Positions 22,798 through 31,283 are shown, counted from the first letter of the stretch. The stretch: DNA of 42,088 nt from JAPLJQ01 sp037143735 (GCA_037143735.1 JBAWYD010000005.1:1-42088), one strand, 5' to 3'. Made by a program: numbers and translations. Notes: generated by a model not told the origin, from the letters alone.

Positions 22798-25209
22798 ATG
22801 GTAAAATCTCGGATCGATAAGAAAAAGTCAAGTGCTTCAGTAAAATTACTCTCAATAGAAGCTACTAATGACCATTTAAGCTGCTCAGATAAATATCTTC
22901 ATCCAGTAGTCACGAGTAAAGCGATGTTACAAACCATGTATGCAAGAAAACGAGATACTTACATTTATAAAAAAATTCATCCTGCGGATCAAGAGAAAGC
23001 TGAAGCTGACGGCTGGATTGTCCATAGGGAGGGATCGAATACGGTTAGAATGAAGCGACTGAAAAGCCATGATAAACTACTGGAAGATCAAGCATGGTGC
23101 TTGTTTTACAGAATGAGATATCCAGAAATAAATGGCGATAATTTTTATATCAGATACGAGAGGATTGACGGAACAATTGGTGAAAAGCAAATTGATGTTT
23201 TTGCAAAGGATGATGAAACAGTCATTGTTACGGAATGTAAATCAAGAGAAATTAGGGGGAGAAGGACTCTTCAAAAAGATCTTGCTGAAACTGATTCGCT
23301 TCAAAAACTGATAGCAAATGCTATTAGGAAGCACTACGGTCAGGATTTTAATCCCAAAATAATCTGGTTATATATAACAAACAATATAATATGGTCTGAA
23401 CCAGACCTTGAAAGGGCAAACGCTATAAACGTAAGAATCATTACCGAAAATGAAATGCAATATTTTGATTCTTTTATAAAACATATGGGACCTGCTGGGC
23501 GCTTTCAATTTCTTGCCGAATTCTTGCAGGGACAAGACATACCAGGGTTATCAAATATAAAGCTTCCCGCTACACGGGGGACTTTAGGTGGTCAAAAATT
23601 TTATAGTTTTTTAACCACACCAAGACAATTATTGAAGATTGCGTTTGTTAATCATCAAGCACTAAATCATCCTGACGGGAGACCTGCATATCAGCGTATG
23701 ATTTCATCAAGCCGTATTAGCGAGATAGGCGAATTTATCAAAGGGGGGGGGTACTTTCCAACAAATTTACTAATTAATTTTACTGAGGAATGTAGATTTG
23801 AGCTGATTTCAAATAAAGAAAATTCTGATCCCAATATCAAGTTTGGATGGTTATACCTTCCTAATAAGTATAAATCCGCTTGGATTATTGATGGGCAACA
23901 CAGACTTTACGGTTACTCACACCTCGAAGGTGAACTTTGGGATCAAAATGTAGCTGTTATAGCTTTTGAAAAGTTGGATACAAAAACTGAAGCTGAATTG
24001 TTTGTTACTATCAACCATAAGCAAAAGAAAGTCGAACAAAGTGTAATAATATCATTGAAATCTGATTTAAAGTGGGGTTCAGAAGATCCAAAAGAGAGAT
24101 TGTCAGCCCTATCTTCAAGGCTTGTAAAGACATTGAATTCTGATCCAACTAGTCCATTTTTTCAAAGATTTTCTATGCAAGGTGTTGCTTCTAAAGAGAA
24201 TCAAAGCCTTACTCTCCCCGAAGTTGTGAAGGGATTAATTGTTTCCGGCCTATTAGGTCGGCAAGTGCATAAGGCATTTGCAACTGGCCCTCTCAATGGA
24301 CCTGTAGACGAAAAAACGATTGACCGTGCTCGACGAATATTAAATTCATATTTCTCGCAAATTAGAGATAGTCACACGCAGCGCTGGGATGCAGGTAGAA
24401 GCAGTTATATTTCCACAAACCCAGGCATTCGGGCACACCTCACTCTGCTGATGGATATAATAAAATATTGTGAACTGAAACAAGAATTTGATGCTCAGCT
24501 TGAAGATGAGGAAAATTTGTTAAAGTGTGTCCTTCGATTTGTAAAACCAGTAATGGGTTTTATCAAAAATGCATCAGACGCAGAAATTTATGAAAATTTT
24601 TCAAGAAAATTCGGTGAAGGGGGTGTACGTGAATATATTGATAACTTATGTGAAATAATACATGCAGAGTTTAGTGATTTTGGATCTGATGATTTTTTAA
24701 GAAGACTGGCAAAGAAGTCTGATGAGCGTATCAAGCAAACGCATCAGGATGTTATTAAACTTAGCCAGGAAATTCTCGATTATGTTTTTAAAGTCTTGAA
24801 GGACCACTATGGAACTTCAGAAGAAAAATCTGGGGAAAAGACATACTGGGAAAAGGGAATTGAAAATCCAAAGATTAAGGAAGAAGCTTATAAACGTCAA
24901 CTTGAAGAAACTCCCGAGAAAAGAAGAGCAAAAGAAGCGTATCTTAACATTTTAGATCTAATGAACATAATTAGACAAAAGAATAATTGGTTATTGTTCG
25001 AAAACGTTTTTAATATCCCATTACCCGGTGAAAAAGGAAAAGCATATTATCTCGATTGGATGAAAATTTTTAATGAGATCCGAAGGATACCTGCGCACTC
25101 AAGTTCGAGTCGAGGTTATGATGAAAAGGATTATGAATTCATGAAACACATAAAATATGAATTCTATCATCGATTGAACAACGTACTTGGTATTCAGGAC
25201 GAAGATTAA
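22798..25209 (+). CDS. 803-aa DGQHR protein with nuclease-like N-terminus and HEPN-like C-terminus
   Basis: Three parts can be seen. Residues about 95-220 look like a PD-(D/E)xK nuclease: QIDVFAKDDETVIVTECKSR places D133 and E146-x-K148 in the usual hairpin. Residues about 265-420 are a DGQHR domain (WIIDGQHRLYGYS, 365-369), the family containing DndB and related to ParB-type folds. The last 120 residues end in NEIRRIPAHSSS, giving R762-x4-H767, the HEPN RNase pattern, preceded by a charged helical stretch. A G9 tract (23743-23751) lies in the DGQHR-coding part. The gene is AT-rich unlike its neighbours and is followed after 20 nt by an adenine methyltransferase. I do not recognise a named protein; restriction or phage defence is inferred. 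Confidence 0.75.
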   Translation: MVKSRIDKKKSSASVKLLSIEATNDHLSCSDKYLHPVVTSKAMLQTMYARKRDTYIYKKIHPADQEKAEADGWIVHREGSNTVRMKRLKSHDKLLEDQAWCLFYRMRYPEINGDNFYIRYERIDGTIGEKQIDVFAKDDETVIVTECKSREIRGRRTLQKDLAETDSLQKLIANAIRKHYGQDFNPKIIWLYITNNIIWSEPDLERANAINVRIITENEMQYFDSFIKHMGPAGRFQFLAEFLQGQDIPGLSNIKLPATRGTLGGQKFYSFLTTPRQLLKIAFVNHQALNHPDGRPAYQRMISSSRISEIGEFIKGGGYFPTNLLINFTEECRFELISNKENSDPNIKFGWLYLPNKYKSAWIIDGQHRLYGYSHLEGELWDQNVAVIAFEKLDTKTEAELFVTINHKQKKVEQSVIISLKSDLKWGSEDPKERLSALSSRLVKTLNSDPTSPFFQRFSMQGVASKENQSLTLPEVVKGLIVSGLLGRQVHKAFATGPLNGPVDEKTIDRARRILNSYFSQIRDSHTQRWDAGRSSYISTNPGIRAHLTLLMDIIKYCELKQEFDAQLEDEENLLKCVLRFVKPVMGFIKNASDAEIYENFSRKFGEGGVREYIDNLCEIIHAEFSDFGSDDFLRRLAKKSDERIKQTHQDVIKLSQEILDYVFKVLKDHYGTSEEKSGEKTYWEKGIENPKIKEEAYKRQLEETPEKRRAKEAYLNILDLMNIIRQKNNWLLFENVFNIPLPGEKGKAYYLDWMKIFNEIRRIPAHSSSSRGYDEKDYEFMKHIKYEFYHRLNNVLGIQDED
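23743..23751 (+). repeat. Homopolymeric G9 tract inside the DGQHR gene
   Basis: Nine consecutive G bases in an AT-rich coding sequence, encoding three glycines in IKGGGYFP. A gain or loss of one base would shift the frame and truncate the protein before the DGQHR motif and the HEPN-like end. Confidence 0.9.
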
Positions 25210-25229
25210 ATTTTCACTTAAGTATAAAT

Positions 25230-26039
25230 ATGAAATCATCTACATTTTTACGTTGGGCAGGCGGTAAAGTACATAGTGTAGATCGTTTGCTCTCTTTTGT
25301 ACCCAAAGATTATAACAAAGGTACTTATTGGGAACCATTCCTTGGTGGAGGATCAATGTTTTTTTCATTATCACCACATCATGCTGTTTTATCGGATCTC
25401 AATAGTCACTTAATTCATTGTTTTGAAATGGTACGCGATAATCCTGAAAAAATTTATCATTATCTCAATGAATTTCAGAAATCTGGTTCAGAATTAACAT
25501 ACTACAAAATAAGAATAGATTATAATAAATCAAGACATAGCACTAAGCAAGCCGCGCGATTCATATATTTGAATAAAACATCATATAATGGAATATTTCG
25601 AGTGAATAAAAAGGGTGAATATAATGTACCATATGGTAGAAAAGAAAATCCTGCTTTTCCTTCTTTAGAGCACTTAAAGACAATCAGTACCAAATTAAAG
25701 AAAGCAAAATTAATAACTTCTCCGTACGAGGAAATAATAAAAGACGCTAAGAAAAATGATTTTATTTATCTTGACCCTCCATATCCCCCTTTGAATGGGA
25801 CTTCATATTTTACACACTATACAAAGGAAAGATTTGCAGAAAATGAACAAATAAAAGTTGCCGATACCGCTAATAGACTAAGCGACATGTATTGTCGAGT
25901 AATGATATCAAATGCCGATATTCCACTTATCCAAAATCTCTATAAATCATGGCATATAAGAACTTTACCAGTTACAAGATGGATTACATGCAAAGCCAAG
26001 CGGCATAAAGTAAATGAGCTTATGATAACAAATTATTGA
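25230..26039 (+). CDS. Dam-type (D12 class) DNA adenine-N6 methyltransferase
   Basis: A 269-residue protein of normal Dam/DpnM length. FLRWAGGK (6-13) and EPFLGGGSMFF (35-45) form the SAM-binding motifs, DLNSHLI follows, and the catalytic motif is DPPY (182-185) in FIYLDPPYPPLNG. The target would often be GATC for Dam relatives, but the target-recognition part cannot be read for specificity. It lies 20 nt after the 803-residue protein, has the same low G+C, and may protect host DNA from it. Confidence 0.9.
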   Translation: MKSSTFLRWAGGKVHSVDRLLSFVPKDYNKGTYWEPFLGGGSMFFSLSPHHAVLSDLNSHLIHCFEMVRDNPEKIYHYLNEFQKSGSELTYYKIRIDYNKSRHSTKQAARFIYLNKTSYNGIFRVNKKGEYNVPYGRKENPAFPSLEHLKTISTKLKKAKLITSPYEEIIKDAKKNDFIYLDPPYPPLNGTSYFTHYTKERFAENEQIKVADTANRLSDMYCRVMISNADIPLIQNLYKSWHIRTLPVTRWITCKAKRHKVNELMITNY

Positions 26040-26128
26040 ATTTTCAACAATAAAAACTGATCATAAAAAATGAAAAAGAGATGGTTCCAATTTTTAAGGA
26101 AATTCTTGACGTAAAGGAGAAATCAACA

Positions 26129-27007
26129 ATGGCATCGGCAAGCGGCGGTTATATGTACATTCCCCTGGAACGGATTATCGTGGAGAAGCAGATCAGAACC
26201 GGCATTGATATGGAGTCGGATTCGTTCAAAGCTCTTGTGGCTTCCGTCGAGGCGCGGGGTGTCCTGGAGCCGGTCATCGTTGTCGGGAAGGAGGATAAAT
26301 ATCTTCTCCTGGCCGGTGAGCGACGGTTTCTCGCCTGCAAACAACTCAACCTTGTCGCCATTCCGGCGCGGGTACTGGATAAGGTCAGCGATCAGTCCGA
26401 GATCATCGAGATTCAGATGATTGAAAACTTTCAGAGGGAAGACATCGATCCCATTGACATGGGAAATGCCTTTGTTGATTTCATAAAAGTGAAGCATAAC
26501 AATGCGGAGTTCGATCAGATTCTCAATAACGTGATCTCTTACGGAATCGATCCAGGCAGGGTCGATAACGCATTTGCGTCAACTGTTGACGCAATCGCAC
26601 AAAGCTCAGGAAAATCAATTACATCAATCAAAAACGTCCTCACGCTTCTGAAGCTTCCGAAAGAGATCCAGGACGCCGTCAAGAAGGGCCTCATCGGGGT
26701 CTCCCAGGGCTATATCTTTGCCTCCAATCTGGAGAATCCCGGCCTCATGGAGGTCTTCAATGCCATTCTGAAAAAACCTGTCACGAATGCCGTCCTGACA
26801 ACCATGCTCAAATCCTATACAAAGGTGAAAAGAGACCTGAGCGGCATGAAGCCCAAGCCTTTTGCAAAATACTACCCGAACCTGAGGGCCATGAAGACGG
26901 CGATCGAAAAGGGAAAGGGGAAATTTGCCAGGACCGATCTGGAAAAACTGCTGAACGACCTCCGTACAGTGTGCGCCCTGGTTGAACAGCAGGTTCAGGA
27001 GGCGTAG
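26129..27007 (+). CDS. Stand-alone ParB-like protein
   Basis: A 292-residue protein. Its N-terminal part has the ParB/Spo0J pattern: YIPLERIIVEKQIRTG, LVASVEARGVLEPVIV, YLLLAGERRFLACKQLNL (the G-E-R-R-x2-A nucleotide-binding box) and IIEIQMIENFQREDIDPID. A helix-turn-helix-like middle (GKSITSIKNVLTLLKLPKEIQDAVKKGLI) follows. No ParA is next to it. The start at 26129 has AAAGGAG upstream. Base composition returns to the GC-richer level of the host, unlike the two genes before it, so it may or may not belong with them. Chromosome or plasmid partitioning, or regulation, are possible. Confidence 0.82.
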   Translation: MASASGGYMYIPLERIIVEKQIRTGIDMESDSFKALVASVEARGVLEPVIVVGKEDKYLLLAGERRFLACKQLNLVAIPARVLDKVSDQSEIIEIQMIENFQREDIDPIDMGNAFVDFIKVKHNNAEFDQILNNVISYGIDPGRVDNAFASTVDAIAQSSGKSITSIKNVLTLLKLPKEIQDAVKKGLIGVSQGYIFASNLENPGLMEVFNAILKKPVTNAVLTTMLKSYTKVKRDLSGMKPKPFAKYYPNLRAMKTAIEKGKGKFARTDLEKLLNDLRTVCALVEQQVQEA

Positions 27008-27061
27008 GCTACGGAATGTTCAGCGGAATCCATGCCGTCCGAAAATCTGGCCTGATCGTGT

Positions 27062-27136
27062 GGGGACAGATTTAAAATCTGTCCCCCGTTCCGTTGCCAC
27101 TGATTTTAATAGTAGAAAAGGGGACGGTTCTAATTG
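27062..27136. repeat. REP-like palindrome GGGGACAGATTT and relative
   Basis: GGGGACAGATTT and AATCTGTCCCC (27062-27086) form a near-perfect palindrome. It is followed at 27119-27136 by AGGGGACGGTTCTAATTG, a sequence of similar style. Such GGGGAC-type repeats commonly accompany REP-associated (Y1) transposases, none of which is present in this window. Confidence 0.55.
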
Positions 27137-27972
27137 TTTTGTAAGTGTTTAATAAGAATGGCTTCTTCGTTGCCGCTCCGTGATGGTTTTTGGGATATTG
27201 CGATAATATCTTCCAACGTTACTTCCGGATGATGGTATCTCTCATACCGGGGAGTTCTCTTGCCATATTGTATCGCTTCTTTCGGGCACCATTGGATACA
27301 GGCGAGGCATTGTTCACAATGATGCAACCATATGGGCTTACCCGCTTTCAGATCAATGTTTCCGAAAGGGCAGATTTTTTTACAGATGCCACATGTGTTA
27401 CATTTATCATCGACCCAAAAACCCTTATCCATTGTAGGGATATATGGAAAAGAGAATTTATAAAACCAGGAAAACAGAATATTTTGCCATAGCGGACCTT
27501 TTTCAACGGGACATCGCTCTCTTTTAGCAATCATTGAAGAGAGTTTATTAATCTTTTCCTTCGCGTCGTTTATCCTCTGCATCCGTTTATCTTCAGGTCC
27601 AGGCCCACCCCAGGGGATGTAGTTGGATGGCATAAAAATATCAAACCCCGATGAGAGAAATAATCCCCTGGATTTCATGAGTTTCTTTAATTGCAGCAAT
27701 GTGGCGGCAACCTGTCCGGCATTGACGGCAAGGGCAAAGTAGTACTTGGATGTATCTATGGCTAACGAATTGACGAAGGTAATAACCTGCTGTGGCAAAC
27801 CCCATATATGGACGGGGAAGATGATACCGATGGCGTCGGCCTGGCTCTCAACAGGATTACCGGTGGCCCACAGTATGGGAATGAGTGCGGCGTTACCAAG
27901 TTCGTTTGCCACAGTGCGTGCAGTCCAAAGGGAGTTGCCCGTACCGGTATAGAAGAAGAGATCGGTTTTCAT
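27130..27972 (-). CDS. EFR1-type flavodoxin-ferredoxin fusion
   Basis: A 280-residue protein. Residues 1-150 are flavodoxin-like (FFYTGTGNSLWTARTVANEL, then GIIFPVHIWGLPQQV), binding FMN. Residues about 195-245 hold two [4Fe-4S] clusters (CNTCGICKKICPFG and CEQCLACIQWCPKEAI). This combination is common in anaerobes and links ferredoxin and flavin chemistry. GGGGGGA precedes the ATG at 27972, and its start overlaps the upstream ferredoxin by 4 nt, so it shares an operon with the ferredoxin and AOR. Likely redox partner of that AOR, exact role unknown. Confidence 0.85.
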   Translation of the reverse strand: MKTDLFFYTGTGNSLWTARTVANELGNAALIPILWATGNPVESQADAIGIIFPVHIWGLPQQVITFVNSLAIDTSKYYFALAVNAGQVAATLLQLKKLMKSRGLFLSSGFDIFMPSNYIPWGGPGPEDKRMQRINDAKEKINKLSSMIAKRERCPVEKGPLWQNILFSWFYKFSFPYIPTMDKGFWVDDKCNTCGICKKICPFGNIDLKAGKPIWLHHCEQCLACIQWCPKEAIQYGKRTPRYERYHHPEVTLEDIIAISQKPSRSGNEEAILIKHLQNN

Positions 27973-28391
27973 TTCCCCCCTGCTTCCATCGTAACGGCCT
28001 CCACTGGGCATTCCCGGGCGCAGAAACCGCAGCCGATGCAGGTTTTTTCATTTTCCATGAAGGGGTATCCGTGAGGGTCATCGGGCCCAGGCGGGTCGGA
28101 CAGGCCGAGGCAGCCGACAGGACAGGCGTCGATACAGATCCTGCAGGACATGCAGGCTTTCTTATCGAAACGGGGTTTTTCCCACTCCGACTTCTTTGCC
28201 ATCGTACAGGGTATTCCGAAGGGATCTCTCACGGCCTCCACGGGGCAGACCCGTCCGCAGACGCCGCATTCGATACAAAGCGCCTTATCAATCGTGTGAA
28301 GCCCTTTCTTTTCTCCGGATATCGCCTCCACTGGGCATACTCTCACGCAGGCGCCGCAACCGTTGCAGACTTCTGTGATTCTGTAGGACAT
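27969..28391 (-). CDS. Four-cluster ferredoxin, AOR partner
   Basis: A 140-residue protein made almost wholly of four C-x2-C-x2-C-x3-C-P units: CNGCGACVRVCP, CIECGVCGRVCP, CMSCRICIDACP and CIGCGFCARECP. Each would bind one [4Fe-4S] cluster. No signal peptide, so cytoplasmic, in contrast to the Tat ferredoxin at 7164. Start 28391 is chosen because GGAGG lies just upstream; it overlaps the end of the AOR gene by 49 nt. Probably the electron acceptor or donor of the AOR. Confidence 0.88.
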   Translation of the reverse strand: MSYRITEVCNGCGACVRVCPVEAISGEKKGLHTIDKALCIECGVCGRVCPVEAVRDPFGIPCTMAKKSEWEKPRFDKKACMSCRICIDACPVGCLGLSDPPGPDDPHGYPFMENEKTCIGCGFCARECPVEAVTMEAGGK

Positions 28392-30340
28392 GGGTTTCCT
28401 CCACTGCTCTTCAGACATTCTTTATCCGGCCTGCCCGTCTCGGGGTTCCACCCGAATTGAGACCAGTAACCTGCCATCATCTTCTCGATGTCCACCGTCC
28501 TGTCCTGGTTCGCCCCCTCTTTCTGGGAAGGTCTTCCGAGTACCCGGTCGTTCACCTTGAAAGATTTCGGATCAATTCCATGCTTGATGTTGAAGAGCTG
28601 TTTTAAGGTCTGGATACGCCCTCCGATCTCCATGTACTCCCCGGGCGTTTTGTTCCAGCCTGTGGCGGCATTCAACCAGTCAAAAACGGGGGCTCTTTTC
28701 GCGCCCAGAAGGGTTCCGAACATGCAGACCCCGGCACCGTTGACGACATTCATGAACTTGCTGCATGCCGCCGCTTTGATGGCCTTTTCTTCATCCGGCG
28801 AATACTTCCTGTCTTTAAAATAGAGGAATTCTGCCCGCGGCAGTCCTGTAACTTTTTTCCAGAGCTGAAACATTTCATAATAGAGTTGCGCGCCCATGGT
28901 ATGCCTGCCGGGCGTCGCTTCGACGGAGTAGTGGAGATTGAAACCGGGGTCGTTCCTCCCGTCGTGCATGGGGAGTTCCTGCCCCCCGGCGTGCATGGCG
29001 AACCGGACGGCGTCTTTCCCGATCCTCCGGGCCGCCGCTTTCGAACCGTCCGCCAGAATATCGCCGATTCCCTCGCGCCGGACCATCTTTTCAATGAGAG
29101 AAACAATGGCAGGGGTGTTGCCCCAAGTGAGTTCGAGGCCGTCCGTGTCCTCTTTCGTCAGGATGCCCGCTTCATAACATTCGATGGCAAAGGCCGCCGT
29201 ACCGCCCGCGGAGATTGTGTCCATGCCTGCCCGGTTCAAAAGTTCATTGAGATAGAAAAGGCTGTCCGGATCACGGTTCATGCACAGCCCCCCTAAAGCG
29301 AGGACGGATTCGTACTCGGGTTTGTGCGTCTCTTTGTATTTTCCCGTCGTTGCGCAGATGCCGCCGCAGCCTAACGGGCAGGAATAGCAGTGATATTTGA
29401 CCTTTTCAGACTGTCTGATGACGTCGGGGTTGACGGACAGGGACTTTTCAATCCCCCAGTCCGCGCTGCTCCCCTTCCAGTTCTTGATCGGGGCATCACC
29501 CATCTCCACGGACATCTGGTTCATGCTCCCCGTTCCCCATTTTTTCAGCAGGATCTTGTAGATCAGACCGTCCTGGGCCATCTGCGTGGGCAGCATCCTC
29601 ATGAGGGTTCCCACGTATGCCGCCAGCGGCCCGGATAAAAATGGAGGCTGAAACTGGACCCACCGGTTGCACATACGGCTCAACTGCTTGATCCCGTCGC
29701 GGTTGTGGACAGGGATGCGTTTTGCGCCGTCGAGGACGACGGCCTTGAGTTTCTTTGCGCCCATGACGGCGCCGAGCCCTGACCGTGCAGCGATCCTGCC
29801 CCGGTCGTTGCAGATACCCGAGATGAGAGAGAGTTTTTCGCCCGCCGGCCCGATGACGGCGACCCGCGCACGGGCGCCAAATTCCCCCGTCAGGATATCC
29901 TCAGCGTCCACTGCGTCTTTGCCCCACAGATGAGAGGCGTCGCGGAGTTCCGCTTTGCCGTTCTTTACATAGAGATAGACCGGCGTTTCGCTGATTCCCC
30001 TGAAAAAAATGCCGTCATAACCGCACCGTTTGATGGCGGGAGAAAAGCTGCCGCCACAGTTGGCATCGCCCCAGCCGCCAGTGAGGGGGGATTTCCCCAC
30101 GACCATCCACCGGCCGGAGAAGAGGCTTCCCGTGCCGGTCAGGAGTCCGGAAACGAAACCGAGAATATTATCCGGTCCGAGGGGATCGGCCCCCGCGGGG
30201 ATCCTGTTGTAGAGAATGTGAGCGGCCAGCCCCATCCCGGACAGGTGGTGTTCGTAAATATCGTCGGGAATAATCTCCTCACGGCACTCACGCGTGGAGA
30301 GATCCACCATTAAAATCTTGCCCATATATCCGAACGTCAT
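28343..30340 (-). CDS. AOR family tungsten oxidoreductase, 665 aa
   Basis: A third complete AOR-family member. GKILMVDLSTRE opens the N-terminal domain, and FVSGLLTGTGSLFSGRWMVVGKSPLTGGW is typical. Cluster ligands are C318-x2-C321-x3-C325 and C539, with an extra C329. KPEYES (340-345) and H480 (PGRHTMG) are in the active-site positions. Both pterin signatures carry N for D (NRAGMDT and NGAGVCM). Start 30340 is six bases after AGGAG; ATG 30346 abuts it. It heads a minus-strand operon with the ferredoxin and flavodoxin-ferredoxin. Substrate unknown. The C-terminal 30 residues are low in family similarity. Confidence 0.87.
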   Translation of the reverse strand: MTFGYMGKILMVDLSTRECREEIIPDDIYEHHLSGMGLAAHILYNRIPAGADPLGPDNILGFVSGLLTGTGSLFSGRWMVVGKSPLTGGWGDANCGGSFSPAIKRCGYDGIFFRGISETPVYLYVKNGKAELRDASHLWGKDAVDAEDILTGEFGARARVAVIGPAGEKLSLISGICNDRGRIAARSGLGAVMGAKKLKAVVLDGAKRIPVHNRDGIKQLSRMCNRWVQFQPPFLSGPLAAYVGTLMRMLPTQMAQDGLIYKILLKKWGTGSMNQMSVEMGDAPIKNWKGSSADWGIEKSLSVNPDVIRQSEKVKYHCYSCPLGCGGICATTGKYKETHKPEYESVLALGGLCMNRDPDSLFYLNELLNRAGMDTISAGGTAAFAIECYEAGILTKEDTDGLELTWGNTPAIVSLIEKMVRREGIGDILADGSKAAARRIGKDAVRFAMHAGGQELPMHDGRNDPGFNLHYSVEATPGRHTMGAQLYYEMFQLWKKVTGLPRAEFLYFKDRKYSPDEEKAIKAAACSKFMNVVNGAGVCMFGTLLGAKRAPVFDWLNAATGWNKTPGEYMEIGGRIQTLKQLFNIKHGIDPKSFKVNDRVLGRPSQKEGANQDRTVDIEKMMAGYWSQFGWNPETGRPDKECLKSSGGNPCPTESQKSATVAAPA

Positions 30341-30360
30341 GCCCATCTCCTATGAATTAT

Positions 30361-30384
30361 AAATAGGGGCGCTGTCCCTATTTT
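30361..30384 (-). repeat. REP-like repeat AAATAGGGACAGCGCC, copy 1
   Basis: On the minus strand the sequence reads AAAATAGGGACAGCGCCCCT and ends TATTT. A second copy in the opposite orientation is at 38245-38265. It lies between the rubrerythrin-like gene and the AOR gene. Confidence 0.65.
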
Positions 30385-30391
30385 CTTCCGG

Positions 30392-30910
30392 CTATGCGCC
30401 GTCCAGACCGCCACCTTCCTTTTTTCTAAACCAGGACGCAGGATCGGTCATATATTCCTCCGTGTCTTTGAGCGACACATAGTGTTCATGTTCGATATCG
30501 GCAAGGAGATTGAAAAACGCCTTTTCTTTCGGGTCGGAAACGTCATCGCGAAGTCTTGCATAATGCTCCGCACCCCGGCCCTCAAATTCGATGGCTATGC
30601 GGACGGCCTTCAGGTCATCGGCATCGCCTTTGGCATCCTTTGGCGCCTTCTTGACGGCATCTTTAAGGACGTTCCTGACAGTCGTTTCTTTTACCTTCAG
30701 GGGAACGGTTTCGGGCCATTTCTTTTCTTTATCCCAGTTTTCGCTGAGCTGTTTAAGCCTCTCGTAATGTTCCAGCTCTTCTCCCCCTATCTGCTGAAAC
30801 ATGGCTTTTCCAACGGGATTCTTCGTTCTCTCCGCATTTTTGAGATAGAATTCATGTTCCTTTATCTCGTTGTTAAGGGCAACCTGCAGTGCATTCTGTC
30901 GTGCTTTCAT
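30392..30910 (-). CDS. Rubrerythrin-type ferritin-like di-iron protein
   Basis: A 172-residue protein with two ferritin-like helix pairs. NNEIKEHEFYLKNAE and IGGEELEHYERLKQL carry one E and E-x2-H set; IEFEGRGAEHYARLRDD and ADIEHEHYVSLKD carry the other. This is the rubrerythrin di-iron pattern without the C-terminal rubredoxin domain. Such proteins handle peroxide or store iron in anaerobes. AGGAGG precedes the ATG. It is 85 nt from the small gene upstream and may have its own promoter. Confidence 0.83.
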   Translation of the reverse strand: MKARQNALQVALNNEIKEHEFYLKNAERTKNPVGKAMFQQIGGEELEHYERLKQLSENWDKEKKWPETVPLKVKETTVRNVLKDAVKKAPKDAKGDADDLKAVRIAIEFEGRGAEHYARLRDDVSDPKEKAFFNLLADIEHEHYVSLKDTEEYMTDPASWFRKKEGGGLDGA

Positions 30911-30995
30911 GAAGAGCCTCCTTTGTTTGTAATAATTATCATCTGGTAAATAGGTTAATCACGTAAACATTATTGCCAAGGTTCTTTTTCAAATC

Positions 30996-31283
30996 TTATT
31001 CGACTGATCCTTCCAGCAATTCCCTGATCACCGGTTTGACATAAATATCGCCGAGATCAAACACTTTCAATGCCGCTGTCATAACCTGAATCTTCTCTTT
31101 GGAGGTTGCATGCGAGTGGATGATGAGAACGGATTTTCCTTGTATGCGGCAAAGCCCGCCTGTCCCAAAGGATTCTTCCACGTTTACGTTCTCGTAGCGT
31201 ACCTCTATTCCGAGTTTCTCAGCCAGATCTTCGAGCTGGGTCAGAATGAATACTTCTTTCAATCGAGAGGTTTCCCTTCCCAT
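30996..31283 (-). CDS. Small conserved-looking protein of unknown function
   Basis: A frame of 95 codons. I do not recognise a named family. It is acidic, soluble and well ordered (EDLAEKLGIEVRYENV, SFGTGGLCRIQGKSVLIIHSHA, DIYVKPVIRELLE), with no membrane segment and a single cysteine. The ATG at 31283 overlaps the alcohol dehydrogenase by 25 nt. TTG at 31262 overlaps it only by TTGA and has a purine-rich AAGGGAAA upstream, so a TTG start giving 88 residues is possible. Its position says that it is translated with the dehydrogenases. Confidence 0.65.
   Translation of the reverse strand: MGRETSRLKEVFILTQLEDLAEKLGIEVRYENVNVEESFGTGGLCRIQGKSVLIIHSHATSKEKIQVMTAALKVFDLGDIYVKPVIRELLEGSVE

Noticed and set aside
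22798..26039. Dnd phosphorothioation locus
   Set aside because: The DGQHR domain is shared with DndB, but no dndA, C, D or E genes are nearby.
26129..27007. ParAB partition locus or replication origin
   Set aside because: No ParA, DnaA boxes cluster or replication gene is seen around the ParB-like gene.
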